Of a stretch of DNA of 64,000 bases, positions 11,972 to 22,802 are shown one piece after another. The stretch is taken from the NCBI RefSeq assembly GCF_001540865.1, contig NC_033638.1, positions 5,097,849 to 5,161,848 of the forward strand, written 5' to 3'. The notes under the pieces are model-generated. The model worked only from the letters and a program-made list of their open reading frames with translations. It was not told where the DNA came from and did no database searches. The translations under genes were made by a program, and so were the position numbers. The stretch comes from Ananas comosus. Its lineage: Eukaryota; Streptophyta; Magnoliopsida; Poales; Bromeliaceae. How positions within the stretch are numbered: position 1 is the first letter of the stretch; the number at the start of each line of letters is the position of its first letter.

Positions 11972-12314
11972 AGTTGATGACCTTGGTGTCACCCTCGTGG
12001 ACGGCGGCACGGATGGCGTGGGTGTCATTGGCGTCGACGAAGGTGGCGCGGATGTCGCAGGCGCGGGAGAGGAGGGCGTGGGTGCCGCCGTAGAGGTACT
12101 TGGAGGCGACGACGTGGCCACCGGTGTTGACGAGCTGGAGCAGGACGGCGGCGATGGCGGACATGCCGGAGGCGGTGCAGTAGGCGGCCTCGGTGCCCTC
12201 GAGCGCGGCCATCAGCCGGCCCAGGTTGAGCACGATGCGGGGGCTATTCGCGCTGTGCCTGGCGAAGGAGAACAGCGCACGTGCGATCCTGGCTGGGGCG
12301 GCGGTCGCGCTCAT
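11612..12314 (-). pseudogene. MGL: Captured methionine gamma-lyase fragment (two exons and intron)
   Basis: Methionine gamma-lyase is a PLP enzyme that splits methionine to methanethiol, 2-oxobutyrate and ammonia. Exon A (about 12314-11982) encodes VLNLGRLMAALEGTEAAYC, TASGMSAIAAVLLQLV and GGHVVASKYLYGGTHAL, all strongly conserved in plant MGL, ending at GDTK. An intron (11981-11820) with GT and AG borders holds a TA microsatellite. Exon B (11819-11612) continues VIYVETMSNP, LAVAD, then FTPMVVSPVRL, ADVVIHSVS and FISGGADII. Exon B has frame breaks after SNP, before the DNTF region, after VRL and at SVSK. The last deletes a base of the codon for the PLP-binding lysine. Both termini of the enzyme are missing. 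Retention of the intron shows capture from genomic DNA. It cannot make an enzyme but could give transcripts related to a parent gene. Confidence 0.85.
11905..11966. repeat. (TA)n microsatellite in the captured intron
   Basis: About 30 TA units, imperfect at the left end, lie inside the intron of the captured methionine gamma-lyase fragment. The parental intron may carry a similar run, which would help identify the donor locus. Confidence 0.9.
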
Positions 12315-13362
12315 GCGCCTTGTCGCCGCCGCGGCTTCCTTGGCGGCGACGGCGGCGGGGGAGGTGCTCCTGCAGGGTGGGTGCTGCTCCTGCAGGAAGA
12401 AGAAGAAGAAGGGTGGGTGCTGCTCCGGCAGGAGAAAGAAGAAGAAGAAGAAGAATAGAAGAGGAAAAAAAAGAAAGAAATGAAATAGTGCAAAATTTTT
12501 CTAAATGGTGCAATATTAGCCTAAAGAGTATAAAGTTATTTTAAAAGAGTGTAATTTTTATATGAAATAGTATAATTTTTATTAAAAAAGTGCAATATTT
12601 TTTTAAAACAGTGTAATTTTTTTTTAAGAGTGCAATTTTATCATCTTCTTTCTTCTCCTATATTTTTTGATCTTTTCTGTAAGAAAAAAATAATTTTTTT
12701 TTATTATTCTTATTTTTTTCTATAATTTTTTGTTTATCACCACCTGTCCTTTGCCTTTTATCGCAACTATCGCGACGTCGTCGGAGGTGATCTCGCCGCC
12801 TCCGACGACGTCTCGGCGTTCCAACAAGCGGTGGAGGAGAAAAGCCTGCGTCTCGACGTCGCCGTGCTCTAGTGTAGAAGAAGGGTGGCGACGCGGCCTA
12901 AGCAGGGTCAGAGGCGAGGAGGGCTGGAGTGCATAGGCGAGGGTGTGCAAGGCGGAGGCGAGGCAGAGGCGAGGCGGGCTGTTTCCGCCTCCGCCTCCGC
13001 CTCCGCCTCTGCTGCCTTCTTCGGAGAGAGAAAAAAAAAAGAACAAGAGAAAAAGAAAGAGGAGAGAGAAAAAGTAATAAGGGTATTTTGGTTAGTTTGC
13101 TGAAATTTCGGTCCGAATCTGTAAAATCCAAAAAAATGGTCCACTTTTGCAAAAGCCCAAAATTAGTGGATTTTTTTATGCAAATTGGCCTAAATAAAAT
13201 AGTCATTCTTAAAATATTAGTAATATTTATGAAAGTTTTGTGACTTAGTAAAACTAAGAATAATACTACCTGCATGCCTCTAAGTAAAGTATAATTGAAA
13301 TACAATACCAGCTAATTAAGGGGGGAAAAAAAATGCTAATAGTATTTTTATTATAGAATATA

Positions 13363-13903
13363 GAGTTGAGCTGAAATACTATCGGTAGCAAACGGACTCT
13401 ATTGCCACCCATTTGTTTTCGATGATGGAGCCTCCAAATCGACGATTGGCACCGTTGAACATAATCTATACCACTTGAAGTATCTAGAAATCAAATTTAA
13501 TACTTTTTCGATATTATTTTCTTATCCATCGAGTTGATACAAAAATGAATGGCTGAAAATAAATATTCTTTAAAAAATGATGATAGGAGTCTTGTAGTCA
13601 AGATCAAGAGTATAGATCTTATTTTAAATAGTTTAAAAAATTTTCTAACAAAAATTTAATTGATTTGGATATCTTTACGCCGTTAAACGAGAAAACGCCT
13701 CATATCGACCATTAAAATTATAAATTTTGAAACCCTTTGATCATTAGGCAAATGATGTCGAAAAGATTTAAAATTTGATTTCTAAACATTTCAAGTGGTA
13801 TAGATCATGTTCAACGATGCCGATCGTCGATTTGGAGGCTCTATCATCGAAAACAAATGGGTGACAACGGAACCGTTTGCTATTGATAGTATTCTAGCTC
13901 AAC
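13363..13903. mobile_element. MITE with about 150-bp inverted arms
   Basis: The left end GAGTTGAGCTGAAATACTATC and the inverted right end GTTGAGCTAGAATACTATC begin arms of about 150 bp that share CCACCCATTTGTTTTCGATG and a GGCTCCAAATCGACGAT-like block. Both flanks read TTATAGAATATA (13351-13362 and 13904-13915). This exact direct repeat probably contains a 9-11-bp target duplication, suggesting a Mutator-like origin. No coding sequence is present. It lies between the two long-armed MULEs. Confidence 0.82.
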
Positions 13904-13915
13904 TTATAGAATATA

Positions 13916-14312
13916 TACATTTTATTCTTCATCGTCAACAATTTAAAATCTTCTTAAAATTTTTATTATTAAAAATTTAATAATGTAAGTGAATAAATAT
14001 TAATATTTAAGAGGCTAGGGTGTGGTTGGGTGAAAAATATAAATACGCAATTGTAATTTGGGATTAGTACGTACGGGGAGTTATCCATACATTTTAATGC
14101 ATTGTTTGTAGGATGGACAGAAGTGGAGTTTCGTACGGGTAAAATAAAGCGAAAAAATTATTTTACATACAAAAAACATTTTTTCATTTGTTGTATTTTT
14201 TTTTTTTTTGTAAAAGTATTTTTTATGAATTTGAAAAAAAAAATTAAAGCTTTCATTCTTCGTTATTTCTGACAAAAAGCGAAAATTAAAGCTACATAAA
14301 TTTTCTTTCTAT
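13916..14312. other. Intergenic spacer without a gene
   Basis: AT-rich sequence with poly-A and poly-T runs. No gene, RNA or transposon end is recognised. Confidence 0.55.
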
Positions 14313-14321
14313 TTAATTTTT

Positions 14322-16254
14322 GATCAATTTACATAAAACATTCACTAGTTTTGCTCTTTTTCAAACGTGGACCACCTTTTTTTGATTTTGTAGATTCGGG
14401 GCGAATTTTTAGTAAACTGACCAAAATACTCTTATACTTTTTTCTCTCTCTTTTTTTTTTTTTTTGTGGCGTTCATTTTTTTTTTCTCGCCGAAGAAGGC
14501 GACGNTTTTTTTTTTCTCGTCGAAGAAGGCGGTGGAGACAGAGGCGGAGGCGGAGGCGGAAACGACCCACCTTGCCTCTGCCCCTCACGCCCACACCCTC
14601 GTCCGTGCACCCCCCCGCCCTCCTCGCCTCTGACTCTGCCGAGGCCGCGTCACGACCCTTTTTTTTTTTCTCTTCGACCCTCCTCCACTGCTTCTGCGAC
14701 CCTCCGAGACAATAATGAGGACGGTAACGCATCCTCTTCCTTCGCCTTTGCCCTCCACCTCCACTGCAGCAGATTTTCTACCCGCCAAACAAACTCGCCA
14801 TCCCTACTGCCATTGCCGGCGAGAAAGAGGAAATACTTCTCGGGGCTGAGAAGTTCGCCTGCGAGGGAAGGGACACGCGGCCCACCTACCTACCCCAGAG
14901 GGCGGCGGCGAGCGCGGCCTTGACAGTGTCGGAGGCGAGGAGGGCGAGAAATGCATGGGAGAATCTCTGGATTAGCACTTTTGTTTGTTAAAAAAAAAAA
15001 AAAACAAAACTAAAAGGCCAAAAACCAGAGAATAATAAAGAAAATCAGAGAAGAAGAAATAAGAAGATGAATTTGCACTGTTAAGATTAAATTGCACTGT
15101 TTTAAAAGAACGTTGCACTATAATGGACGTAAGTTGCACTCTTTCAAATATAAACTCACCCTTTAAGATGAAAGTTACACTTTTTAAACGAAAGTTGCGC
15201 TTTTTGAGAGATATTTATACTGTTTTTTTTCTTGTTGCACTCTATAAGAGGAGATATTTACACTCTTTTTATTTTTGTTGCACTATTTCTCGTGTTAATT
15301 TAAATATCAACACATAAAAGAAAAAATAGTGCAACAAAAGGAGAAATAGTATAATAAGAGAAGAAATAGTGTAAATATCTCTTCTTAAAGAATACAACAA
15401 GAGGAGAAACAGTGTAAATATCTCTCAAAGAGTGCAACTTTCATTTAAAGAGTGTAACTTTCATCTTAAATGACAGTTTACATTTAAAAGAATGCAACTT
15501 ACATCCATAATAGTGCAACATTTTTTTTAAAATAGTGCAATTTAATCTTAACAGTGCAAATTCATCTTCTTCTTCCTTCTTCTCTGATTTTCTATATTAT
15601 TATTTAGTTTTTGGACTTTTAGTTTTTTCTTTTTGTTTTAAATAAACAAAAGTACTAATATAGAGATGCTCCCGTGCATTTCTCGCCCTTCTTGCCTCCG
15701 ACATCGTCGAGGTCATGCTCGTTGTCGCTCTCTTGGGTAGGCGGGTTGGCCGCATGGCCCCTCTCTCGCCGGCGTGCTTCTCAACGTTGAGAAGTGCCTT
15801 CTCTTTATCGTCGATGGCGGTGGTGGGAACGTCAGAAGTGGGTTTTGTTGGTGCAAAATCTGCTACAGTGGAGGTGTAGGGCGAAGACGGAGGAAAAGGA
15901 CGGGTTACCGTCCTCGTTATCGTCGCGGAGGGCCGCGGAGGCGGTGGAGGAGGGTCGGAGAGAAAAAAAAAAGGGTCGCAACGCGGCCTTGACGGGGTCG
16001 GAGGCGAGTAGGGCGAGGGTGAGGGTGAGGGTGAGGGCGTGAGGTGCAGAGACGATCGGGCCGTTTTCGCCTTCGCTTCCGTCGCCTTCTTCGGCGAGGA
16101 AAAAAAAGAACGCGAGAAAAAAAAAGGAGAGAGAAAAAGGTATAAGGGTATTTTGGTCTGTTTACTAAAAGTTCGGTCCGAATCTACAAAATCGAAAAAA
16201 ATAGCCCAATTTTGCAAAAGCGCAAAACTAGTGGATTTTTTATGCAAATTGGCT
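14322..16254. mobile_element. Long-armed foldback MULE, same family as the Pack-MULE
   Basis: The ends GATCAATTTACATAAAACA and, inverted, AGCCAATTTGCATAAAAAA match the Pack-MULE at 10,722. The flanking 9-mers TTAATTTTT (14313-14321) and TGAATTTTT (16255-16263) match at 8 of 9. The element is 1,933 bp and almost all foldback, with its centre near 15,300. Each arm carries the GC-rich block, a segment with GCCTCCGACA...CGAG shared near 14,930 and 15,690, and an array of TTGCACT motifs. No captured gene is recognised with confidence. An ambiguous base stands at 14,505. Confidence 0.85.
15075..15565. repeat. Inverted arrays of short AGTGCAA/TTGCACT motifs
   Basis: Motifs such as TTGCACTGTTTTA recur every 20-28 bp to about 15,300 and then reappear in inverted order, as AGTGCAAC and GTGTAA, to the end. 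They form the centre of the foldback element. Related arrays sit in both arms of the Pack-MULE (about 11,280-11,390 and 12,485-12,640). Arrays of short subterminal motifs often bind transposase; that role is inferred here. Confidence 0.7.
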
Positions 16255-16263
16255 TGAATTTTT

Positions 16264-16962
16264 TCTAGTGAATCAAACAAATAATTTTTTTCTTTCAACC
16301 AAATAAATATTAATAAAAAATTATTTTTTTTCTATAAATCAAACATTTCGTTTTACATAGAACCAAACGGGCCCTAACTTATTGGGAGAAATAATTTCCT
16401 TTTCTCTCTTTTTTTTTTTTTTCTCCTTAAGGAGAGAAATAAAAAAATAACAAAGAATACTAAAACGCAAGAAAGCAATAGGAAAATTCTTCTCCGCGGG
16501 TCCAACGGCGAGCCGTCGGGATCCGCTACAAAGCTCGGGCCGACCCACGCGGCCGGACGGACGGACCGACCGACCGACCAACCGACCGACCGTTCGATTC
16601 CAACCTCTCGATAGTTATTCCCTCGATCGGCTGCTACGTATCGAACGCCGCACACGGCACCAGACAATCGGGGCCGTCCACGTGTCCTCCGTCTCTGATC
16701 GTTCTGGGCTTTTTCCTGGTTCGCATTTAATTAGAGCCGGAGAAAATAATAAATTAAGATGAAAGGCATGCACGGTGGGCCAGTAGAGGGGGATTTGTTG
16801 ATTAGAAAATTCTTTTGCCAATTTCGTGTACACGAAAGAAGGTGATAGGGTCTTCCGAGCTGGAGTTGGGAGACTCGGGCATGTGACGAGGCCCACCGCC
16901 TCGCGAATGGGGCCCACTTGGGTCTCTTGGCTATGGGATCTGAGTGGACGCCGGTGCGAATC
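16264..16962. other. Intergenic DNA with a GC-rich (CCGA)n-containing core
   Basis: From about 16,495 to 16,960 the sequence is much GC-richer than its flanks. It contains a GGAC/CCGA tetranucleotide run (16555-16592) and a CACGTGTCC box (about 16,679), a G-box/ABRE-like site. This looks like a promoter or leader that has lost its gene, or sequence picked up by a transposon. No coding sequence is supported. Confidence 0.4.
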
Positions 16963-16965
16963 TTA

Positions 16966-17418
16966 TGGGCCGTTTGGTTGCATGTAGTTGTAACTGCACG
17001 GCAGTTATAATTACATGTCAATATAAATTTGATATTTGGTTTGATATATTTAACTCCAACTGCTGCAATAGAAAGTACAGGAAGAGATCCAACTACAATA
17101 GTTGGAACTATGTCCGTTCCAACTGCAACAGTTGAAGAGAGTAAATTTAAACAAAAGGTAATCTTACCTTTTTAAACATTTTTTAGACAAAAAGTAATTT
17201 TTTTACATTGGAGGTAATCTCACCATCATATATATAAAATAATAAAATTTTAAAAATTATTTCTCATGCTGCATGCATCCAAACAAATTATTTCTAATTG
17301 CAGTACTTTCTAATACATCCAACTAAATATGATCCATGTAATTATAACTGCTGCATTTTTCAACTGCATGCATCTCCAACTGCATTGTATTTGTAATTAC
17401 ATCAAACCAAACGGCTCC
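16966..17418. mobile_element. Tourist-like MITE
   Basis: The ends TGGGCCGTTTGGTTGCATGTA and, inverted, GGAGCCGTTTGGTTTGATGTA enclose 453 bp flanked by TTA on both sides (16963-16965 and 17419-17421). A 3-bp TTA duplication and the GGCCGTTTGGTT terminus suggest PIF/Harbinger. Subterminal CAACTGCA and TGCAGTT motifs are repeated in both halves. Confidence 0.72.
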
Positions 17419-17492
17419 TTAGATCCGATAAGTTGGTGAACGCTAATATCTCATTTAATCTAAACTCTAGTATGACACTATACTGATAGTAA

Positions 17493-18047
17493 TGTAGCGT
17501 CTTTGGCGTTTGGAACGACGAATCTCTAAATCCAACCTAACTCAAGTATAGTGATATTGGAGTTTTCCTGAAATATAGATATTTTTTCTTTGCTTACAAT
17601 TTGAGAATTAAATTAAATTCAAGCACTTCTTTTATTTGTTTTGGTGTAATTTGATACTAGCGTAATTAGTTTTTTGAGTTCTGTTTTTTGCTTTGATGTA
17701 AGTAAATAAATTCCGTTACATTCGAAATATAATAGTAAATTTTTTCCACAAAATTCAACATATTAAATAATTAAACTTTTTATTATTATTTAAATGTAAT
17801 TTTAATTCATTGTAAAACAAGTAGAGTTTAGATTTTTAATATTTAATTAATCTTTTTAAAGGAGATTGAGTGTGATGGAATTCAAGTTCGGCACTCTAGA
17901 AGAGAAAATAAAAAAGAGTAGATGAAGTGAAGGTTTGACGTAACTTTAGTTATATTATTTTTTTTGACTTACACCAAAATAAATACCGAAAATGATAGAA
18001 CTTTAATTTCATTTATCCACTTACTCCAAACCAAACGCTCTAAAGAC
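17493..18047. mobile_element. MITE, family shared with 40,052-40,825
   Basis: The ends GGCGTTTGGAACGACGAATC and, inverted, GAGCGTTTGGTTTGGAGTAAG bound an AT-rich interior. The sequence aligns, in the opposite orientation, with the element at 40,052-40,825, including the terminal GACGAATYYSTAAATCCAACSTAAC run and a subterminal CCATCACTTTCG-type block. The exact borders and target duplication are uncertain. Confidence 0.65.
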
Positions 18048-18756
18048 GTCTAAATTGGCCGTAAAACTCCGTTACACAGAGTTGGATAAGGGAGGAAAAA
18101 GGAAAAAAAAAAAAGACGACGTTGGATAAAGGCCGGTGGATTTTGTTACGAGAGACTGGAAGGTGAAGGAGCTTATCTTAGGATACAAAAAAAATTATTT
18201 CGTATCCAAAGAAATTTCCAATCCAAACCTTTTTGGTGGGATTCAATATTCACTGTGTACTGAGATTATTTGACATGGATGGAGCTCATGATTCCAATTT
18301 TTAATTAATGTATTACTCTCATCTTATTATATTTAACCCAACCGAGTACTCGTAAATATGAGATGAGTTTTAAAGAAACTATACTCATTAACAAACTTAG
18401 ATCCGCATCCTAATCCAATAAGTTGTAACCACTATTTAGGACAGTTGGTAGGTACCAAACTTTCGGATATTTTAACTTTGAGTTCTATTGCCAGTTTGTA
18501 AAGAAAGTATTTATTCGTAAGATCTATGAACATCTTCGAATTTTTTTTTAAGAAAAAAGCAAATTATACATGACTATATAATTGGGATGTGAATTTCGAG
18601 GCCCAATATTTAAGTAGCGTTGATGTATCGGTGTGTTTAATATGGCGCTGGCTGCTAGCTTTTCAGGAAGTGAAAAAAAGGAAAAAAAGAAAGGAAATCA
18701 TGGTGGCTTCCAACATTATGTTCAAATCGCAACTTTATAAACATGAATAGTATTTG
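18048..18756. other. Intergenic DNA without a gene
   Basis: AT-rich; nothing coding or structured was recognised on either strand. Confidence 0.55.
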
Positions 18757-18905
18757 TTGATGAGAGATAGGTAGTACGTTACCCGCTTCGTTTATTTTAT
18801 TTAGAAATAAATTTAGCTGAAAATGTGAATCAACTAGGATTCGAACTTGGGACATCGGGTATCAACCACCAAGTTTTTTGCCACTTGCTCTAAGGATAGT
18901 CAGTG
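18757..18905 (-). mobile_element. tRNA-derived SINE (copy 2)
   Basis: On the minus strand it has an A-box-like TAGAGCAAGTGG and a B box, AGTTCGAATCC, followed by TAGTTGATTCACATTTTCAG and a tail ending near GAGAGATAGGTAG in plus-strand order. It matches the copies at 40,250 and 9,655. The target duplication is not clear. Confidence 0.75.
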
Positions 18906-19871
18906 TCTAATACAGAACTTCAACATATCAAGCTGGTCTTATTAAAGAAAGATGCCAATCTATAATCCTATATGGATGCTCATTTAACACCTCTTGGGCT
19001 TTTCGTTTTTGGCAACAGTTATCTAAGATTCCAGGAAAAGTATTTGGCAAATTTAAAAATAGATTAGTATAGTAACCTGCGCGATGCCCCAGATAAATAA
19101 TAGAAAAAAAATTAAAAAATATTGAAGAGTAAGAAGAAAGTAGTTTGGAAAATAAAAATTCAAGTGTGTTTTATTTTTTTGATAGGGAAACGTATGAATT
19201 GAACAAACCAATATGGCTATTGGAAATCGATAACCGCCCAGAATCAACATTCAAAAAAAAAAATCTACAAAGGTCATATCAAGATGGAGATAATAATATT
19301 GCGATGATGACGATGATGGCGATGAGAATTTGATAAAAATTTGTAGAATTTTGCATCCTTTTAGGCATGGAATGATCAAAAGTTACGGATCAAAATTGCC
19401 ACATCAATTATGAAATAAAAAATAACCTCTAAATTAATCAAAACAATACATATAAATCAAATCCTTGAATGATACAATCACCATATCAAAAATAATGCAA
19501 ATAAATTAAATTCTAAATGAATACGTAGTAAGAATTCGAGATTAAAATAAAGAAAAGAAAAATTAGGTTTAGGAATTTCAAACCTACCCCTCGAACCGTT
19601 CATTATTGCTTTCCAATTAGCTTCCTCTATTGAAAAAATCGTTCGATTACCTTCTTTTTCTATAAATCCGAAGAGATCGACATTGATAGAAGCCTTATAA
19701 ATACTCTTTTGATTCGGAGGGGGGGGTTCGGGTCGAGTCGGATTGGCACGGATTAGAGCTTAGAAAACTTCCTTACTCTTCCCTAATCTCTAGATCTGAA
19801 AGTAGTAACTATTCATCTTCTTCTTTTTTAATTTTGCGTGCTAGGAATTGTTTGTGAGAGAAGAAAGGACT
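18906..19871. other. Intergenic DNA without a gene
   Basis: Mixed AT-rich sequence. A CG-richer patch with a run of eight G is near 19,720. No gene or transposon end was identified. Confidence 0.5.
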
Positions 19872-20085
19872 AATTTTGAAGAGAAAACATATAAATTAAA
19901 AAGCACATTGATTACATGTCATTGAATAGAGAGGAGGGGAGGAGAAAAGCAAAGAGTAAAAATCAATTCATAAAAAATAATTTTGAAGAGGAAACGAATA
20001 AATTAAAAAGCATATTGATTATGTGTCATTGAATAGAGAGGAGGAGAGTGAAAAAATCAAGAGTAAAAATCAATTCCAAAAAAAG
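19872..20085. repeat. Tandem duplication, period about 107 bp
   Basis: Two adjacent copies (19872-19978 and 19979-20085) both run from AATTTTGAAGAG through ATTGAATAGAGAGGAG to AAAAATCAATTC. They differ by scattered substitutions and small indels, so the duplication is not very recent. Confidence 0.85.
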
Positions 20086-20571
20086 GTTAGTGAGAGTGGA
20101 GAAAAACTTGTAACGTGGCAAAATTATTGGGAATTTATATAGAGTAATAGATATTTTACTAAGGTGAGAAGAACAAATGATTCTTAAATGTCTCAAAACG
20201 TACGATTCTTTTAACAACCCCACTGTAAAATCCTTTTATTATAGGACTAATTTTATACAGGTTCCTGCAAATATAGTGAATTGCAAATATATCCTTACAA
20301 AGTTTAACTTTCATATAGGACATGTTTGTTTCATCGAAACTGAGCTTTAGATTGAAGTAGATTTTGGGTTGAAGTGGAGTTCGATAAAAATTATTTTTTT
20401 TTCGCTGTTTGTTTGGTAGTTATGGAAGTGAAGTTTTATTTGTTTGCTGTTTGTTTGGTGGGAAATGTATGATGTAAAACTAAAATTTATATATAAATAA
20501 TAAATATTTTAATAAATAAAAATAATATAATTATATTTTTATATAATTAAAATTTAATTTAAAAAATATTA

Positions 20572-22133
20572 TGTCACGCCCCGGATAGCACTTTTCCCGG
20601 GCACGCTAATAGATCTGCCGTATACAAGAAATTTTTCCTGTATACGAAGCAATCACAGTATCTGTAAACAAACAATGCTACAAACAGTAGCGTAGAGCTG
20701 TAAAGAACTAAGCAGGTAGAACCAAAAAGAAAGCATCTCAAATGTATACATACTATACAAAGTACAAACCACTCGCTCCAGCGAGTTCAGTATCAGTATG
20801 TACATAATATCGAAAAATAAAACTCTACTACCTGCAGCTGGGGATCCTCTAGCACGGCGACTCGTCAGGTAGGGCTCTAACTCGCGACACCCTTCTCTCG
20901 ATCGATCTCAGAAACTGCAGCCGCCGGAACGGAAGGCTCTGCAAAACACAGGGAGCAACTGGGCGTGAGAACTACTGTAAAAACAAGTAGTCCTCAGTGG
21001 GTACCGCCCTCAACATCATCGGCTTACCCACTAAGACTACAGTAGGAAACAAGGCTGGAAAGTAAAGCTGGAAAGAAATCTACAGCTATATGCCACTACA
21101 CTATCCTACTGTATCTAATATGCACTTGACCCAATCGCATTTCAAACTGATTCACCACAAATCTCATTTGAGCTGTCCAAACGGACCCACTCTGCCTGTA
21201 ATCAGCTATGCCGTACACCACCCCGCAAGTGGCCGGCACATAACTATTTAACAAAAACTGCGACACCGATCGCACTGAAACATCATTCCGGAATGGCTCT
21301 CGTGGGCGCGACCCAACGAGGTTACTGTCAATCTCAGGCTGCCCTCACAGGCTAAGTCAAGCAATAGGTCTCACTGAACCACTAACCACTATCTACATGC
21401 CCTCGGCACAATCAAATCTCAAAATGATCAAATCCGGGTCCACCGTCAACCACGACGGCACCCACTAGTCCAGAACAGTCTAAACATGACTATAAAATAA
21501 ACTCGGCATCCCAGCACGAGTGTAACAGTAAACTAAACTACCTGGGGTACTCACAACCCGAATACAACAACTGTATAAAAATACAACGGCCCCTAAAGCT
21601 AAATCAGGTAATTCAACATATGCCAGGTTCCGAACGCTGGTTTTCTCCTATGTTTTATCCAAGTCCCACATGTATGATTAATAACAACTAATAACATGCT
21701 CCCAATTCAGTTTATATATCTAAAACATACCTACTCATGAATTTGAGCTAAACAATAACAACTTGTAATATTAATGATACATATCGATGAACAATATTAT
21801 AGAAGTAGGATTCCGATGATAAACCCACCTCGTATGCTAAATCCAACGCGGGACGATGCCGAGAACGGCGAAACCACGCCCTCGCCCGGACTCCTCGCGA
21901 TGCTACGACTGCAACCGTATCCTCGAACGGCTCCGCGGCGCGATGTCGACGTTGGATCCGAGCTCCACGGCTACTCCCCCAAGCTCCACCTCGTGTGGTT
22001 CTCTACTTCACACTAAAGAGAGAAGCAAAAACTAACTTAATTAGCCACCCTCAACCAGATAAGCATGCATGGGGGAGTGCACGTGGCATCCATAGCCATG
22101 CACACTTAATCTAGGTACTAATATATATATACA
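20572..22133 (-). mobile_element. 3' LTR of a chromodomain Gypsy element
   Basis: On the minus strand the purine-rich AGTGGGGGAGGA is followed by TGTATATATATATTAG at 22,133. The LTR runs to GGCGTGACA at 20,572, giving 1,562 bp. A polypurine tract directly before TG identifies this as the 3' LTR. It shares the CCCACTGAGGACTAC/GTAGTTCTC inverted repeat (20964-21002) with other LTRs in the window. Only the 3' end of the element remains. Confidence 0.85.
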
Positions 22134-22180
22134 TCCTCCCCCACTAAAAAAAGTTTCGTCCTCGAAACTTAAAACATACC

Positions 22181-22441
22181 TCAAGACGGAGTATCGAACA
22201 ATTCGGGATAGGACTCCCTCATCACCGTCTCTGGCTCCCAAGTCGCCTCCCGCTCCTCGTGATTGCTCCACTGCACTTTTACATACGGGATGACCCGGTT
22301 GCGCAATTCTTTCGTCTCACGAGCAAGAATCCGCATCGGTCGCTCCTCGTATCTCAGGTCCTCGCCAATCTCTAGTGGAGTGAAGTCAATCACGTGAGAA
22401 GGATCGAAAACATATCTCCTCAACGCCGAGACGTGGAACAC
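22181..22441 (-). pseudogene. Gypsy pol C-terminus with chromodomain (truncated)
   Basis: The frame reads FHVSALRRYVFDPSHVID, then LEIGEDLRYEERPMRIL, VIPYVKVQWSNH and EEATWEPE-like sequence (actual EREATWEPETVMRESYPELF). This is the integrase tail and chromodomain typical of plant chromoviral Gypsy elements of Tekay/Reina/CRM type. The stop is at the right place before the polypurine tract, so this is the true end of pol. The upstream part is missing at a single ambiguous base (22,451), which probably marks an assembly join. The remainder of pol may have been lost in assembly, not in the genome. Confidence 0.88.
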
Positions 22442-22802
22442 ATCATGAATNTTAATTGTACAAACTAAATAAAGAAAATATTAAAACTTAACTAATCAAT
22501 TTTTATCATATTTTAAATATGTCAACTGAATAAAAAAATAATTAGTAACATAATTAAATATATTTAAATATAATTATCTTTACCTAATATATTATTTTAT
22601 TATTTTCTTCAACTCTCTTCACCGTAATTGATTTTGGCCCATGATAGGCCGAAGTCAATTATACCGTTTGAGGTTAATTCGAATTTTGACCGTAATTTTT
22701 TTTATGGCGAATTAAACAACGAAAATGATCGTTTAGGGCAAAAACGACTTCCCTCCTCTTCATTCTCTCCCGGCCAATTCCATCCAAACAAACATGCCTA
22801 TA

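Larger units (their letters stand above)
10722..13190. mobile_element. Pack-MULE with about 0.8-kb terminal inverted repeats
   Basis: The 2,469-bp element starts GGCCAATTTGCATAAAAAA and ends with the inverted copy. The left arm runs to about 11,503 and the right arm from about 12,355, nearly identical over the outer 80 bp. Flanking 9-mers are TAGATAAAA (10713-10721) and TAAATAAAA (13191-13199), 8 of 9 matching. A 9-bp duplication and long inverted arms define a Mutator-like element. Each arm holds a GC-rich block of AGGCGGAGGCGG type and AT-rich repeats of a TTGCACTGTTTTA motif. The unique centre carries the methionine gamma-lyase fragment. No transposase is present, so a partner element must have moved it. 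The reading frames of the arms are low-complexity and are not taken as genes. Confidence 0.88.
20318..22798. mobile_element. MITE split by a Gypsy LTR fragment
   Basis: The outer ends GGACATGTTTGTTT (20318) and, inverted, GGCATGTTTGTTTGG (ending at 22798) form a terminal inverted repeat. TATA flanks both sides (20314-20317 and 22799-22802). The interior is interrupted by the element at 20572-22450; without it the MITE would be about 600 bp. Confidence 0.6.

Noticed and set aside
12193..12483. Plus-strand frames over the captured methionine gamma-lyase fragment
   Set aside because: They are antisense shadows of a GC-rich coding strand; only the minus strand shows enzyme motifs.
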